From Clostridia bacterium (GTDB lineage: Bacteria > Bacillota > Clostridia > Oscillospirales > Acutalibacteraceae), in the NCBI GenBank assembly GCA_017379935.1, contig JAFNVC010000019.1, forward strand, positions 1 to 64,000: DNA of 64,000 bases. The letters run 5' to 3'. Under the pieces are notes generated by a model, which was not told the DNA's origin, made no database searches, and worked only from the letters and a program-made list of their open reading frames with translations. This document shows, piece after piece, positions 33,570 through 43,417 of this stretch; position 1 is the first letter of the stretch, and every line of letters starts with the position of its first letter. A program made the translations under genes and the position numbers.

Positions 33570-35597
33570 TTAATTCATAACGTATTCGCCTGAGAAAAGA
33601 TGTGCGATACCCTCGCGGAGGCTTTTGTTTTCCTCCTTTTCAAAATCGGGATCATCGATAATAATCTCACGCGCAAAGCGGTTTGCCTCGTTGAGGATAG
33701 CCGTATCCGTCAGCATCGCAATCTTCATTTCGGGAAGTCCGTGCTGACGCGAGCCGAAGAAATCACCCGGACCGCGCATCTTGAGGTCCTCATCCGCGAT
33801 TTTAAAGCCGTCTGTTGTGCTTGTCATAATCTTCATACGCTTCTTCGCGGCTTCGTTCTGTGCGTCTGTAATAAGGATACAGGTCGACTTATGCTGACCT
33901 CTTCCTATTCTTCCGCGAAGCTGATGAAGCTGGGAAAGACCGAAGCGTTCAGCGTTTTCAATAACCATAATAACGGAATTCGGAACGTCAACGCCGACCT
34001 CGATAACGGTTGTGGAAACGAGAAGCTTGATTTCGCCCGAAACAAAGCGAGCCATAACCTCTTCCTTTTCCTTCGGCTTCATCTTGCCGTGGAGAAGTCC
34101 TACCGTATAACCGCTGAAAAAGCCTTGTGCAATGTTTTCAGAATATTCCTGCGCCGCCGCAAGGTCAGTTTCACCCTCCTCAACGAGCGGACAGACGATG
34201 TAGCCCTGCCTTCCCTCGTCAAGATGCTTTTTTACATAATTGAAGGCGCGGGGACGCTTCTGCGTGTCGATAGCGTAGGTTTCAATCGGTTGTCTGCCGG
34301 GAGGCAATTCGTCAAGGATCGAAACGTCAAGGTCACCGTAAAGCATCAGTGCGAGCGTACGCGGAATAGGCGTTGCGGACATAACCAAAGTGTGCGGTCG
34401 GTTGCCCTTACTGCTGAGCGCACCTCTGTGCTTTACGCCGAAGCGGTGTTGCTCGTCCGTAATAACAAGACCGAGATTATTAAATTCCACATCATCCTGA
34501 ATCAGCGCGTGAGTGCCGACAATCAGCTTTGTTTCACCGCTTTTAAGCCGTGCTTTTACTTCTCTCTTGTTTGCTGCCGTGACGGAGCCTGTAAGAAGAG
34601 ATACTTTTATATCCGTGTCCTTGAAAAATTTAAGACAGGTTTTATAGTGCTGCTGTGCAAGTATTTCTGTCGGAGCCATAAAGGCGCATTGATATCCGTT
34701 TTTAACGACGGTGTAAATCAGTGCCGCGGCAACCGCCGTCTTACCTGAGCCGACGTCACCCTGAAGCAGTCTGTTCATTGTGTACTGCGATGTCATCTGA
34801 CCGATGCTTTCTCTTACCGCACGGCTTTGCGCGCCGGTAAGAGTGAAGGGAAGGGAGGCGAGAAATTCGTCCGTAAAATCCCTTTCGATTGTAACGGGTG
34901 TGCTTTCCTTGCGGTTACCCTTGAGCTTCATCAGACCGAGCTGGAAAATGAACAGCTCTTCAAAAATCAGTCTGCGCCGTGCTTCGGCAAGCATATCCTC
35001 ATTCGTAGGGAAATGAAGCTCGTAAATCGCACGGTTGACCTCCATAAGGCAGAGTCTGTCGCGCAGGGATTGCGGAATATAATCCGTAAAATAATCTTTT
35101 CCGGTCTCGTAAGCCTGACGGACAAGCTTTTCTATAGCCTTAGAATTTATTCCCGCGCTCTGGTGATATATCGGACGGATTCTGAGTCCGTTTTCAACGG
35201 GAGAAATCATCGGAGATATCATCTCGCGTCTGCGCAGATTACCGCCGACCTTTCCGTAAAAGAGATATTCTCCGCCTGCCTCCAGACTTTCGGCGGCATA
35301 TTTGTTGTTGAATATCGTAATATCCATTAACGCCTCGCCGTCGGTCGCAACGGTTTTGTAAATGGTCATACCCTTGCGGACCTTGGCACCCTTCGGCTTA
35401 TGGTTGACGACCGCCCTTATACAGCAATTCGCATCAAACGGCGCGGCGGTGACGGAGGTTGTCTTGCTCCAATCCATATAGTCGCGCGGATAAAAGCGCA
35501 GAAGGTCACCGACGGTGAAAATATCAAGCTTGTTGAGCAGCCTTGCTCTCTTTTCACCGACACCCTTCAGATATTGAATATTGGTATTGATATCCAT
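33570..35597 (-). CDS. recG: ATP-dependent DNA helicase RecG
   Basis: A 675-residue helicase that reverses stalled replication forks and unwinds branched DNA. The N-terminal wedge (OB fold) domain is followed by the superfamily-2 motifs: Walker A GDVGSGKT, the DEQHRFG box, SATPIPRTLAL, and the C-terminal GRIGRGQHKS. The TRG motif is seen in DEDLKMRGPGDFFGSRQHGLP. Its ATG overlaps the stop of the upstream peptide-binding gene by one base. It is the last gene of the minus-strand operon. Long plus-strand frames overlapping it are shadows. Confidence 0.97.
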   Translation of the reverse strand: MDINTNIQYLKGVGEKRARLLNKLDIFTVGDLLRFYPRDYMDWSKTTSVTAAPFDANCCIRAVVNHKPKGAKVRKGMTIYKTVATDGEALMDITIFNNKYAAESLEAGGEYLFYGKVGGNLRRREMISPMISPVENGLRIRPIYHQSAGINSKAIEKLVRQAYETGKDYFTDYIPQSLRDRLCLMEVNRAIYELHFPTNEDMLAEARRRLIFEELFIFQLGLMKLKGNRKESTPVTIERDFTDEFLASLPFTLTGAQSRAVRESIGQMTSQYTMNRLLQGDVGSGKTAVAAALIYTVVKNGYQCAFMAPTEILAQQHYKTCLKFFKDTDIKVSLLTGSVTAANKREVKARLKSGETKLIVGTHALIQDDVEFNNLGLVITDEQHRFGVKHRGALSSKGNRPHTLVMSATPIPRTLALMLYGDLDVSILDELPPGRQPIETYAIDTQKRPRAFNYVKKHLDEGRQGYIVCPLVEEGETDLAAAQEYSENIAQGFFSGYTVGLLHGKMKPKEKEEVMARFVSGEIKLLVSTTVIEVGVDVPNSVIMVIENAERFGLSQLHQLRGRIGRGQHKSTCILITDAQNEAAKKRMKIMTSTTDGFKIADEDLKMRGPGDFFGSRQHGLPEMKIAMLTDTAILNEANRFAREIIIDDPDFEKEENKSLREGIAHLFSGEYVMN

Positions 35598-37159
35598 TAT
35601 TCAGCCGTCCATTCGTTAATGTTAAAGAAATAATCGCTGATGATTGTATTTGTCTTTTCCTTGAGTCTGTCACTTCTTACCGTAAGTCCCTTGCGGTATG
35701 CGAGGGGAATAAACGGAAGATCATCGGCAAAGGTGTCAAGGAATTCCTGCATTGTGATGTCGCTTTCTTCAAAGCTGTGGTATCTGAGAGCCGTCGGACA
35801 AGCGGAATCAATACCGTAGCTGAGTGAACCGCCCTCATCGAAGAAGACACTCAGATCAAAGCTGTTGGAAAGCTTCGCCTCACCGATATAAAGATCGTAA
35901 GCACCTGACTCAACCGCGGAAACATATCCGGAATAGCTCAGCTCCTTGAGCACAACACGGATGTCTGCCTTCGCGAGAGCCTGCTGAATATTTCTTGCCA
36001 TTGCGAGCTTGAAGCTGTTGTCCTTGTTGACGAGAAGCCTCAATTCAAGCTTGCCCTTGTCCGTGGCGGAATATCTGATACCGATTTCGCTGACGATGTC
36101 AAAGCCTGCTTCCTCCAGAAGACCGACGGCGGCATTTTTATCAAACTTCATCGGCGGCAGGGTACAGCCCTTGAGTGCATAGAAGGAAGGGCTGAAGGGT
36201 GTTGATGTCGCAACACCGAAGCCGGCGAACGAAACCGATGCAAGGTCGGTTCTGTTAATAAGAAGCGCAATCGCACGGCGCACCTTGCTGTCGCGCAATA
36301 CTTTTGTATTCGCGTTGATACCGAGGTATGCCAGGTTTGTTGTTTCATAAGTACCGCTTTCGCCTGAAAATCTTTTATAAACACCGTCAGAAAAGCTTTC
36401 GGTGTAAAAATCAATTTCGTTGAGATAGAAGAGGTTCGGGATAGATGAAACCTCAGTGATATCCTTGAGACCGATGAGGTTATATTTCGGATGATATCCT
36501 CCGAGTCTTGCCTTGTTGACCTTTAATATCTTGCCTGACTCAGCGTCTGCAATAAAGTAGCGGCCGCTGCCGAGCGGAATATCAGCGGAATAATTATCCG
36601 AGCTGTCCGTATCCTTGTCGCTTCCGCTCTTGATTATCGGGAAAATCAGGTTGGAAGTCTCGTACGGATTAGAGCCGCGAAGCGTAAAAATAACACTGCT
36701 GACACTGTTTACCTGTGCATCCATAATGTTTCTGAGATACGGTGAGTAGTAGCTGCTGCCCTTTGCAAGAATAAAGGAATAGACAACGTCGGAAGGAGAA
36801 AGTGTGCTGCCGTCGGAGAAGCTGATTCCGCTTTTAAGAGTAACCGTCAGCGTGTTTTCAGTGAGAATATAGCTGTTTGCAATAACGCTTTCAACCTTAA
36901 AATCATTGCTTACGCTGAAAAGTGAATCATACATAAGAGTTGCAAGGCTTCTGTTAGTTTCCGATTCGCTTTTATACGGGTTGAGCGAATCTGTGCGAAG
37001 ATACGGCAGAGTGTATCCGACCTCGTAGATTCCGGGGTCGGGCTCGGGATTCTGTATCTCATTCATAGTATCCTTTACCTTATCCGTTACGTTACAGCCC
37101 GCAAAGCAGGTCAGAAGCATCGCAACGCATAAAAGGCAGGAGATTATTCTTTTAATCAT
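35597..37159 (-). CDS. Family 5 ABC transporter substrate-binding lipoprotein
   Basis: A 520-residue extracellular peptide/nickel-type binding protein (SBP_bac_5). The ATG at 37159 is preferred because AAGGTG lies upstream and the earlier GTG overlaps the ymdB stop. A signal peptide ends in LLTCFAGC, so the lipid-modified Cys is at about residue 22. The fold is clear from YEVGYTLPYLRTDSLNPYKSESETNRSL at the start and the repeated ligand-binding segments. The matching permease and ATPase genes are not beside it, and the peptide or other ligand is unknown. It ends directly at recG. Confidence 0.86.
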   Translation of the reverse strand: MIKRIISCLLCVAMLLTCFAGCNVTDKVKDTMNEIQNPEPDPGIYEVGYTLPYLRTDSLNPYKSESETNRSLATLMYDSLFSVSNDFKVESVIANSYILTENTLTVTLKSGISFSDGSTLSPSDVVYSFILAKGSSYYSPYLRNIMDAQVNSVSSVIFTLRGSNPYETSNLIFPIIKSGSDKDTDSSDNYSADIPLGSGRYFIADAESGKILKVNKARLGGYHPKYNLIGLKDITEVSSIPNLFYLNEIDFYTESFSDGVYKRFSGESGTYETTNLAYLGINANTKVLRDSKVRRAIALLINRTDLASVSFAGFGVATSTPFSPSFYALKGCTLPPMKFDKNAAVGLLEEAGFDIVSEIGIRYSATDKGKLELRLLVNKDNSFKLAMARNIQQALAKADIRVVLKELSYSGYVSAVESGAYDLYIGEAKLSNSFDLSVFFDEGGSLSYGIDSACPTALRYHSFEESDITMQEFLDTFADDLPFIPLAYRKGLTVRSDRLKEKTNTIISDYFFNINEWTAE

Positions 37160-37164
37160 CAGCG

Positions 37165-37938
37165 TCACCTTATCGAAACAGATTCTGCACTAAGGCAAAG
37201 TCCTGTTTTTTCATCAATTTCAAAAATACAGCCGTCGAGCTGTATGCTTTCCTCCGCAGCCTTGAAGCGAGTCGGCATTCCTGTTCTGAGAGCCTTGATA
37301 ACACATTCGCTTTCAACACCGAGAACAGAGTTGACCGAGCCGCACATCCCGAGGTCGGTGATATAACCCGTTCCGCCGGGAAGAATCTGAGCATCTGCGG
37401 TCTGAACGTGGGTATGTGTACCGAAGAATACGGAAACGCGCGAGTCTGCATAAAAACCGAGAGCACGTTTTTCACCTGTTGATTCCGCGTGGAAATCAAC
37501 GATTTTCACTCTGCAGTCCTTGATTTCCCCGAGCGCCTTGTCAAGAGAGTCAAATGGGTTAGCAAAGTTGGAATTCATATATGCGGTACCCATAAGATTG
37601 ATGATACCGATTTTATACGAAAGCATATCGATAATACCGATTCCCTTGCCGGGCACACTGCAGTGCATATTGTAGGGTCTGATGATATCCCCGCGTGAAT
37701 CGATATAATCGTGAATTTCACTTCTGCGGAAAACGTGATTTCCCGTTGTGATGAAATCAACACCGCTGGCAAAAAGATGGTCGGCGGAGAAGGGGAGGAT
37801 TCCGTTACCTACGGCAGAATTTTCTCCGTTGGCGAGACAGATATCAATACCGTACTGTCTTTTGATTGAGGGCAGTTTTTTGCGGACAAATTCACATCCG
37901 CCGTTGCCGACGATGTCACCCAGCGCAAGCAGCTTCAT
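37165..37938 (-). CDS. ymdB: YmdB family metallophosphoesterase
   Basis: A 257-residue two-metal phosphoesterase (YmdB), which in Bacillus degrades 2',3'-cAMP/cGMP and controls development. The start at 37938 follows AAGGAG by 8 nt; the longer frame begins with GTG. Metal motifs are LALGDIVGNGG (about 4-14), ICLANGENSAVGNG, FITTGNHVF and FFGTHTHVQTADAQILP. It overlaps the end of the MATE gene by 23 nt. The catalytic residues appear intact. Confidence 0.92.
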   Translation of the reverse strand: MKLLALGDIVGNGGCEFVRKKLPSIKRQYGIDICLANGENSAVGNGILPFSADHLFASGVDFITTGNHVFRRSEIHDYIDSRGDIIRPYNMHCSVPGKGIGIIDMLSYKIGIINLMGTAYMNSNFANPFDSLDKALGEIKDCRVKIVDFHAESTGEKRALGFYADSRVSVFFGTHTHVQTADAQILPGGTGYITDLGMCGSVNSVLGVESECVIKALRTGMPTRFKAAEESIQLDGCIFEIDEKTGLCLSAESVSIR

Positions 37939-39292
37939 TTCCTTCACTCCTTCTTAAAATTTTTCTGAAAGTAATAATGTACATAACGAGAAGAACCGCA
38001 CCCGTTACAGCCCACGACACCGGGTATGAGAGGTAGAGCACCTGCATTGAGCGGAATGCACGGAAAACGGTGTATACCCAGATTATGCGCAGTCCGCATA
38101 CGCCTGCCATAGTGACAAGCATCGGTGCAACGGATTTTCCAAGTCCGCGCATCTGGCCCGTTGTTACGTCGAGAATGCTGTTAAAGACATAGGTTATGGC
38201 GAAAAGCCTCATTCTGACAAGTCCCATATCAACAACCGCCGGGTCTGTTGAGAAAATGCCGAGCACCTGAGTGCCGAAGGTCAGAAGGAAGGCACAGCAG
38301 ATGGCTGCGATAACAACCGTAAGTCCGACACAGTTAAAATATATGCGGCGGATTCTTTTGATTTGCCCTGCTCCGTAATTCTGCGAGGTAAAGGTTGTTG
38401 CCGATTGCGAAACGGAGTTGCAGCAGATATGAATAACGCTGTCAATGTTGCTTGATGCTGTGTTACCTGCGATTGCGGCAGCACCGAAGCTGTTGATTGA
38501 AGACTGTATAATAACGTTTGAAAGTGAAAAAAGTGAGCCCTGAATGCCCATCGGCACACCGATTCTGATGATGTCGAGAAGCTCTGCCTTGTAAAAGCGC
38601 ATCTTTCTGAGTGAAAGGCGGATAACGCTGTTTGCGTTGATGAGAATATAAAGAACAAAAACCGCTGAAACAAGCTGTGAAATTATTGTAGCGAGCGCTA
38701 CGCCCGCAACGTTCATTTTAAAGAAAATGACGAAGATAAGATTGAGTACAACGTTCACAACGCCCGAAAAGGTAAGGATATAGAGCGGGCGCTTACTGTC
38801 TCCCGTCGCGCGCAGGGCTGCCGCACCGAAGTTATAGAGCATACTTGCGGGTGTACCGAGGAAGAAAATCCTGAGGTAAGTAACCGAAAGCGGAAAAACG
38901 TCATCGGGAATGTCCATTGCTCTGAGAGCGAAGGGGGAGAGAACGAAGCCGAGCAGGGCAATCGCAATGCCGCTGACAAGTGCAAGAAGCATAGAGGTAT
39001 GTACCGTGCGGTGAACGCTTGAGGCGTTGCCTGCACCGATGTGCTTTGCCGCGACAACACCCGAGCCGGTTGCAAGACCGAGGAAAATGTTGAGCGAAAG
39101 GTGCACAAGGCTTGAGGTTGCACCGACAGCGGCAAGTGAAAGACTTCCCGCAAATCTGCCGACAACCATAACATCAGCGGCGTTGTATACGATCTGGAGA
39201 AGCCCTGTCAGCATCAGCGGAATCGTAAAGCTGATAATCTTCGGCAAGAGCTTACCCGTTGTCATATCAATACTGTATCTGCCTTTAGACAT
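37916..39292 (-). CDS. MATE family efflux transporter
   Basis: A 458-residue, 12-helix antiporter of the MATE family. The usual N-terminal GKLLPKIISFTIPLMLTGLLQIVYNAADVMVVGRFAG is present, followed by twelve hydrophobic blocks with an internal twofold repeat. It exports a cation-type drug or metabolite coupled to Na+ or H+; the cargo is not readable. AAGGAG precedes the ATG by 8 nt. It heads the minus-strand operon MATE-ymdB-SBP-recG. Confidence 0.92.
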   Translation of the reverse strand: MSKGRYSIDMTTGKLLPKIISFTIPLMLTGLLQIVYNAADVMVVGRFAGSLSLAAVGATSSLVHLSLNIFLGLATGSGVVAAKHIGAGNASSVHRTVHTSMLLALVSGIAIALLGFVLSPFALRAMDIPDDVFPLSVTYLRIFFLGTPASMLYNFGAAALRATGDSKRPLYILTFSGVVNVVLNLIFVIFFKMNVAGVALATIISQLVSAVFVLYILINANSVIRLSLRKMRFYKAELLDIIRIGVPMGIQGSLFSLSNVIIQSSINSFGAAAIAGNTASSNIDSVIHICCNSVSQSATTFTSQNYGAGQIKRIRRIYFNCVGLTVVIAAICCAFLLTFGTQVLGIFSTDPAVVDMGLVRMRLFAITYVFNSILDVTTGQMRGLGKSVAPMLVTMAGVCGLRIIWVYTVFRAFRSMQVLYLSYPVSWAVTGAVLLVMYIITFRKILRRSEGNEAACAG

Positions 39293-39373
39293 AGCACTTC
39301 TCCTTTTTGCAAACTAATTTAGAATATATTATATCAAAATAAAATTCAAATGTACAGAAAAATCAAATAATTG

Positions 39374-39402
39374 TTGACATATAAAGATAAAAATATTAAA
39401 AT
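39374..39402 (+). promoter_or_regulatory. Sigma-A promoter of the cohesin-like gene
   Basis: TTGACA (39374-39379), 17-bp spacer and TAAAAT (39397-39402), 34 bp before the ATG. Confidence 0.8.
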
Positions 39403-39436
39403 TATTAAGCAAAAAAATTTAAAAGGAGTATGTATT

Positions 39437-40207
39437 ATGCGTACTGTAAAAAAACTTCTGGCAGCTTTGCTTGCCGTTCTTACAATTTTCAGCGTTTGTG
39501 CATTTTCTGCATCTGCGGCGACTGCTCCCGAATTTGAGGTAAAGCTTGTTTCCGAAACAGCTTCAACGGTTACCGTCCGTTTCAGACTCACTAAGGGCTC
39601 GTTCAACTCTCTGGATGCAACCTTCTCGAAGTCATCCGATCTTACGGAATGCACCGCAATCAAGGCATCCGATGCATTCAGCAAGGTTGCAACAATCACA
39701 ACAAACAATGTAACGGGAATGATTTCCTGCATCGCAATTTCTGCTGTCAAGGCACCGATTGATGTTTGTGATATCACCTTTAAAAAGAAGAACTCAGCAC
39801 CCGTTGATGAGAGAGATTTCGGCGTTATCATCACCAGCTGCTCAGTTACCGTCAATTCCGCTGTCGGCGGTGTTGAAAATCCCGATGTTGCGGATGATGT
39901 AGTTGTAAAAATCCTCTTCGGCTCATTTGCACTCAATCAGGATTCAATCGCGATGAACTATAAGCAGACAGTTGCGGTTGATTACACAACCAACTACAAG
40001 CCCGAGCAGCTTACCTGGACATCCTCAAACACAAAGGTTGCTACCGTTGATGAGAACGGCAACGTTTATGCGGCAGGCACAGGCAGTGCGACAATCACCG
40101 TAACGAGTGCCGACGGTAAGGTAAACGAGACAGTTGACGTAAAGGTTTCTTACACTGTTCTTCAGTGGATTATCGTTATAGTTCTCTTCGGCTGGATCTG
40201 GTATTAA
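39437..40207 (+). CDS. Secreted protein with cohesin-like and Big2 domains, C-terminal membrane helix
   Basis: A 256-residue surface protein from the ATG at 39437 (AAAAGGAG upstream); the longer frame would start inside the promoter. After a signal peptide (about 1-27, SASAA) comes a beta-rich domain (about 30-155) whose pattern resembles cohesin: paired strands around VKLVSETASTVTVRFRLTKGSFNSLDATFS, then FSKVATITTNNVTGMISCIAIS and DICDITFKKK-like stretches. A bacterial Ig-like Big2 domain follows (SWTSSNTKVATVDENGNVYAAGTGSATITVTSADGK region, about 190-240). The C terminus ends in a hydrophobic VLQWIIVIVLFGWIWY. The cohesin match is by eye only. It would display the protein on the cell surface. 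Confidence 0.7.
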   Translation: MRTVKKLLAALLAVLTIFSVCAFSASAATAPEFEVKLVSETASTVTVRFRLTKGSFNSLDATFSKSSDLTECTAIKASDAFSKVATITTNNVTGMISCIAISAVKAPIDVCDITFKKKNSAPVDERDFGVIITSCSVTVNSAVGGVENPDVADDVVVKILFGSFALNQDSIAMNYKQTVAVDYTTNYKPEQLTWTSSNTKVATVDENGNVYAAGTGSATITVTSADGKVNETVDVKVSYTVLQWIIVIVLFGWIWY

Positions 40208-40213
40208 AAATTA

Positions 40214-40247
40214 AGCGGACTTTCGCAAGAAAGTCCGCTATTTTTAT
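40214..40247 (+). terminator. Terminator after the cohesin-like gene
   Basis: A perfect 11-bp stem (40214-40224 with 40229-40239) has a GCAA loop and a T tail. Its tail overlaps the -35 box of the next promoter by one base. Confidence 0.92.
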
Positions 40248-40275
40248 TGACAAAGAAAGCGTATTTTAATAAAAT
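40247..40275 (+). promoter_or_regulatory. Sigma-A promoter of the alpha-mannosidase gene
   Basis: TTGACA (40247-40252), 17-bp spacer and TAAAAT (40270-40275). Confidence 0.82.
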
Positions 40276-40281
40276 AGAATA

Positions 40282-40297
40282 AACACTTTAAAGTGTT
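40282..40297 (+). promoter_or_regulatory. Perfect palindrome at the transcription start, probable operator
   Basis: AACACTTTAAAGTGTT is a perfect 16-bp palindrome lying 6 bp past the -10 box, where a bound repressor would block transcription. It suggests local control of the mannosidase by sugar; no regulator gene is adjacent. Confidence 0.6.
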
Positions 40298-40311
40298 AAA
40301 GGAGGATGTTT

Positions 40312-43300
40312 ATGCAGACAACAATGGCATCAATTATGGGCAACCTCATAAAGCAGGTTGAACGCAAGATTATTTCGGAGTCCCTGCCTATTGAAGAGTG
40401 GGAAAGCTACACGGGCTGGCACCATAAAGCAGGCGAGTTTACATATGACGATATGCCCCGTCAGATTATGAAAATCGGCGACCGCTGGAGCGTCGGCTAT
40501 GACGCAACACGCTGGTTCAGGGCTACGGTCACCGTTCCTGAATCAATGGACGGTAAGAAGCTTTATCTTTATGCAGGCTTCGGCGGTGAGGCACTTGTCC
40601 GTGTCAACGGTAAAATCATCGGTGCATTTTCCGATGAAGCGGGCTGGCAGGACAGAACGGTTGTTATCATAGAGGATAACAAGGCGGGCGATGTGCTCAA
40701 TATCGAGCTTGAAGCAACTGTCAACTGCGGTATGTTCTGCGACGAAGCTATGGCGGGCGCAAAGGACCATACCTATACTATGAAATATGCACACCTTTCT
40801 GCAATTAACCTTGAAACACAGAAGTATTGGTACGATATCAAGTCCGCTTACGACAGCCTTGAGCAGATTGACAACAAGGTTATATACGATATGGTTTACC
40901 GCGCAATTGACGAGTCTCTCCATGTTCTCGACTTCGACTTTGACGATGAGACCTTCTATAAGAGCGTGCCTGCCGCAAACGAGCTGCTTTTAAAAATGCT
41001 TGCAGAAATTCCCGATGCAAAGCAGGGCACACTCCATATGCTCGGTCATTCGCATCTTGACGTTGCCTGGCTGTGGACAACACGCGAGCTTGTCAGAAAA
41101 ACTGCAAGAACATTTTCAAATAACCTTGCAATGATGCGCGAATATCCCGACTTCAAGTTCACACAGAGTCAGGCTATCGTTTACGATTATATGAAAAAAT
41201 ACTATCCCGATATCTTTGAGCAGGTCAAGCAGGCTGTCAAAGAAGGCAGATGGGAAATCGTCGGTAACACCTGGTGCGAGGCTGATACAAACCTTGCGAG
41301 CGGTGAGTCTCTTGTCCGTCAGCTTCTTTACGGCCGTGAGTACTTCTTAAAGGAATTCGGCGTTTCGTCAGATACCTATTGGCTTCCCGACTGCTTCGGC
41401 TTCACCTGGGCTCTGCCTCAGGTTGTAAAGCGCTCGGGTATGAAGTATTTTTACACTGCGAAGCTTTATTATAACGCAACACACAAGTTCCCGTATTCAG
41501 TCTTTAACTGGCGCTCACATTCGGGTGATGAGGTTATTGCCTGCGTTCAGCAGCAGCATTATCAGGGTGAGTATGACGCTCATTATATCAAGGATAACTG
41601 GGAACGCACAAATCAGAAGAATATAACAGGTAAGTCTGTCGGCTCGTTCGGTTACGGTGACGGTGGCGGCGGTGTTACAATCGGTCAGATTGAGCGCTCA
41701 AAGCGTTACGAGAATATGCCGGGTATGCCGAAGGCGCAGAATACTTTTGTTGCAGATTTCTTCCGCGGAACAGAAAATCTCAAGGATGAGCTTCCGACCT
41801 TCAACGATGAGCTTGTTTACGAAAACCACCGCGGTACATTCACGAGTCAGGCATTTATTAAAAAGAATAACCGCCGCGGCGAGTTCCTTTTCAGAAATGC
41901 AGAGTTTGTAAACGTGCTTTCACAGAAGCTTCTCGGTGACGAATATCCGACCGAGAAAATGGAAGAGGGCTGGAAGCTGCTTCTCACCAATCAGTTCCAC
42001 GATATCCTCCCCGGTACCTCAATCCACGAGGCTATGGAAATGACCCGCGAGGAGTATGTTCAGATGAATGAGCTCGGCAACGGACTTCTTTCAACAGCAG
42101 TCGAGCATCTTAATAAGAGCATCAACGTTACAACAGATGGCATAATCGTGTGGAACTACAACTCAATGCCGATTACGGGTACCGTGACTGTGAATGCAGA
42201 TCTTGACGGTGCAAGGATAGTTGACGAAAACGGCGTTGAATGCCGTGTCGCATCTGACGGTGAAACATCAATGTTTATTGCAAAGGATGTTCCGCAGATG
42301 GGCTTCCGTGTTTATAAAATCGAAAAGGGCGAAAGCACATTCGAAAAGGTTACCGCAACCGAGACTCTTCTCGAGAACGCAAAGCTTAAGGTTGTTCTTG
42401 ACGAAAATGCAGAAATCGCAAGCATCTACGATAAGATAAATGACCGCGAGGTGCTTACGGATAAGGGTAATGCACTCTCAATCTTCCAGGATAAGCCGAT
42501 CCACGAAAGCGCATGGAACCTCGAGCTTAACTATCAGAAGAAGCGTTGGGATCTTAAGAAGGCAGATAAGATTGAGGTTATCTGCGCCGACGAGGTTAAG
42601 GGCGTTGTCAGAGTTACAAGAAGCTTCAATAAGTCTGTAATCACTCAGGATATTATCCTCTATGCAGATGCCGATTACATCGACTTTGATACAAAGGTTG
42701 ATTGGTACGAAACCGAAAAGGTGCTCAAGGCGGCATTCCCTGTCAGCGTAATCAGCAACCACGCAACATACGAAATCGCACACGGCTCAATCGACCGTCC
42801 GACACATTGGAATTACAGCACGGACCTCGTCCGCTTTGAGGTCTGCGGTCATAAGTGGGCAGACCTTTCCGAGGGTGACTACGGTGTCAGCCTTATCAAC
42901 GATTGCAAGTACGGCTACGATATCAAGGACAGCCTTATGCGTATCACTCTTATGCGCGCTCCTATCTGTCCCGACCCCGTAGGCGACAAGGGCGTCAGCA
43001 CCTTTGTTTACCGTCTCTATTCGCATGCAGGCAACTGGTCACAGGCAGATACTGTCAAGTATGCATTCGAGCTTAATCAGCCGCTCAGGGGCTTTAAGGC
43101 GGATTCTCAGGCAGGCACACTCGGTACGGAAAAATCCTTCATCGAGGTAAGCCGCAGAAACATTGCTGTTGATGCTGTCAAGCCCGCTCAGGACGGCAAC
43201 GGAATTATCGTCCGTATGTACGAGGCAGGTAAGTCAAGAGGTAAGGTCAGGGTGAAGCTCAACTTTGCGGATGTTAAGAAGGTCGTCGAATGTAACCTTA

Positions 43301-43395
43301 TGGAGGTTGACGAAACCGAACTTGACTTCAACAACAACGAGTTTGAGTTTAACATCACACCTAACCAGGTAAGAACATTCAGAGTTATTGTGTAA
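40312..43395 (+). CDS. GH38 alpha-mannosidase
   Basis: A 1027-residue cytoplasmic glycoside hydrolase (no signal peptide), acting on alpha-linked mannose. The start ATG at 40312 is preferred because GGAGG lies 6 nt upstream; the ATG at 40306 is too close. The zinc-binding GHSHLDVAWLWTTREL motif holds H248 and D250, and the likely nucleophile D360 is in WLPDCFGFTWALPQV. The middle and C-terminal beta domains are complete (LLTNQFHDILPGTSIHEA near 560). It probably clears mannose oligosaccharides brought in by sugar transporters. The promoter and palindromic operator precede it. Confidence 0.95.
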   Translation: MQTTMASIMGNLIKQVERKIISESLPIEEWESYTGWHHKAGEFTYDDMPRQIMKIGDRWSVGYDATRWFRATVTVPESMDGKKLYLYAGFGGEALVRVNGKIIGAFSDEAGWQDRTVVIIEDNKAGDVLNIELEATVNCGMFCDEAMAGAKDHTYTMKYAHLSAINLETQKYWYDIKSAYDSLEQIDNKVIYDMVYRAIDESLHVLDFDFDDETFYKSVPAANELLLKMLAEIPDAKQGTLHMLGHSHLDVAWLWTTRELVRKTARTFSNNLAMMREYPDFKFTQSQAIVYDYMKKYYPDIFEQVKQAVKEGRWEIVGNTWCEADTNLASGESLVRQLLYGREYFLKEFGVSSDTYWLPDCFGFTWALPQVVKRSGMKYFYTAKLYYNATHKFPYSVFNWRSHSGDEVIACVQQQHYQGEYDAHYIKDNWERTNQKNITGKSVGSFGYGDGGGGVTIGQIERSKRYENMPGMPKAQNTFVADFFRGTENLKDELPTFNDELVYENHRGTFTSQAFIKKNNRRGEFLFRNAEFVNVLSQKLLGDEYPTEKMEEGWKLLLTNQFHDILPGTSIHEAMEMTREEYVQMNELGNGLLSTAVEHLNKSINVTTDGIIVWNYNSMPITGTVTVNADLDGARIVDENGVECRVASDGETSMFIAKDVPQMGFRVYKIEKGESTFEKVTATETLLENAKLKVVLDENAEIASIYDKINDREVLTDKGNALSIFQDKPIHESAWNLELNYQKKRWDLKKADKIEVICADEVKGVVRVTRSFNKSVITQDIILYADADYIDFDTKVDWYETEKVLKAAFPVSVISNHATYEIAHGSIDRPTHWNYSTDLVRFEVCGHKWADLSEGDYGVSLINDCKYGYDIKDSLMRITLMRAPICPDPVGDKGVSTFVYRLYSHAGNWSQADTVKYAFELNQPLRGFKADSQAGTLGTEKSFIEVSRRNIAVDAVKPAQDGNGIIVRMYEAGKSRGKVRVKLNFADVKKVVECNLMEVDETELDFNNNEFEFNITPNQVRTFRVIV

Positions 43396-43417
43396 ATAAA
43401 GACCAAGGTGATTGTTT

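Noticed and set aside
33600-34748. Plus-strand frame of 382 residues
   Set aside because: It is antisense to the well-conserved recG gene, has no ribosome site and no known domain.
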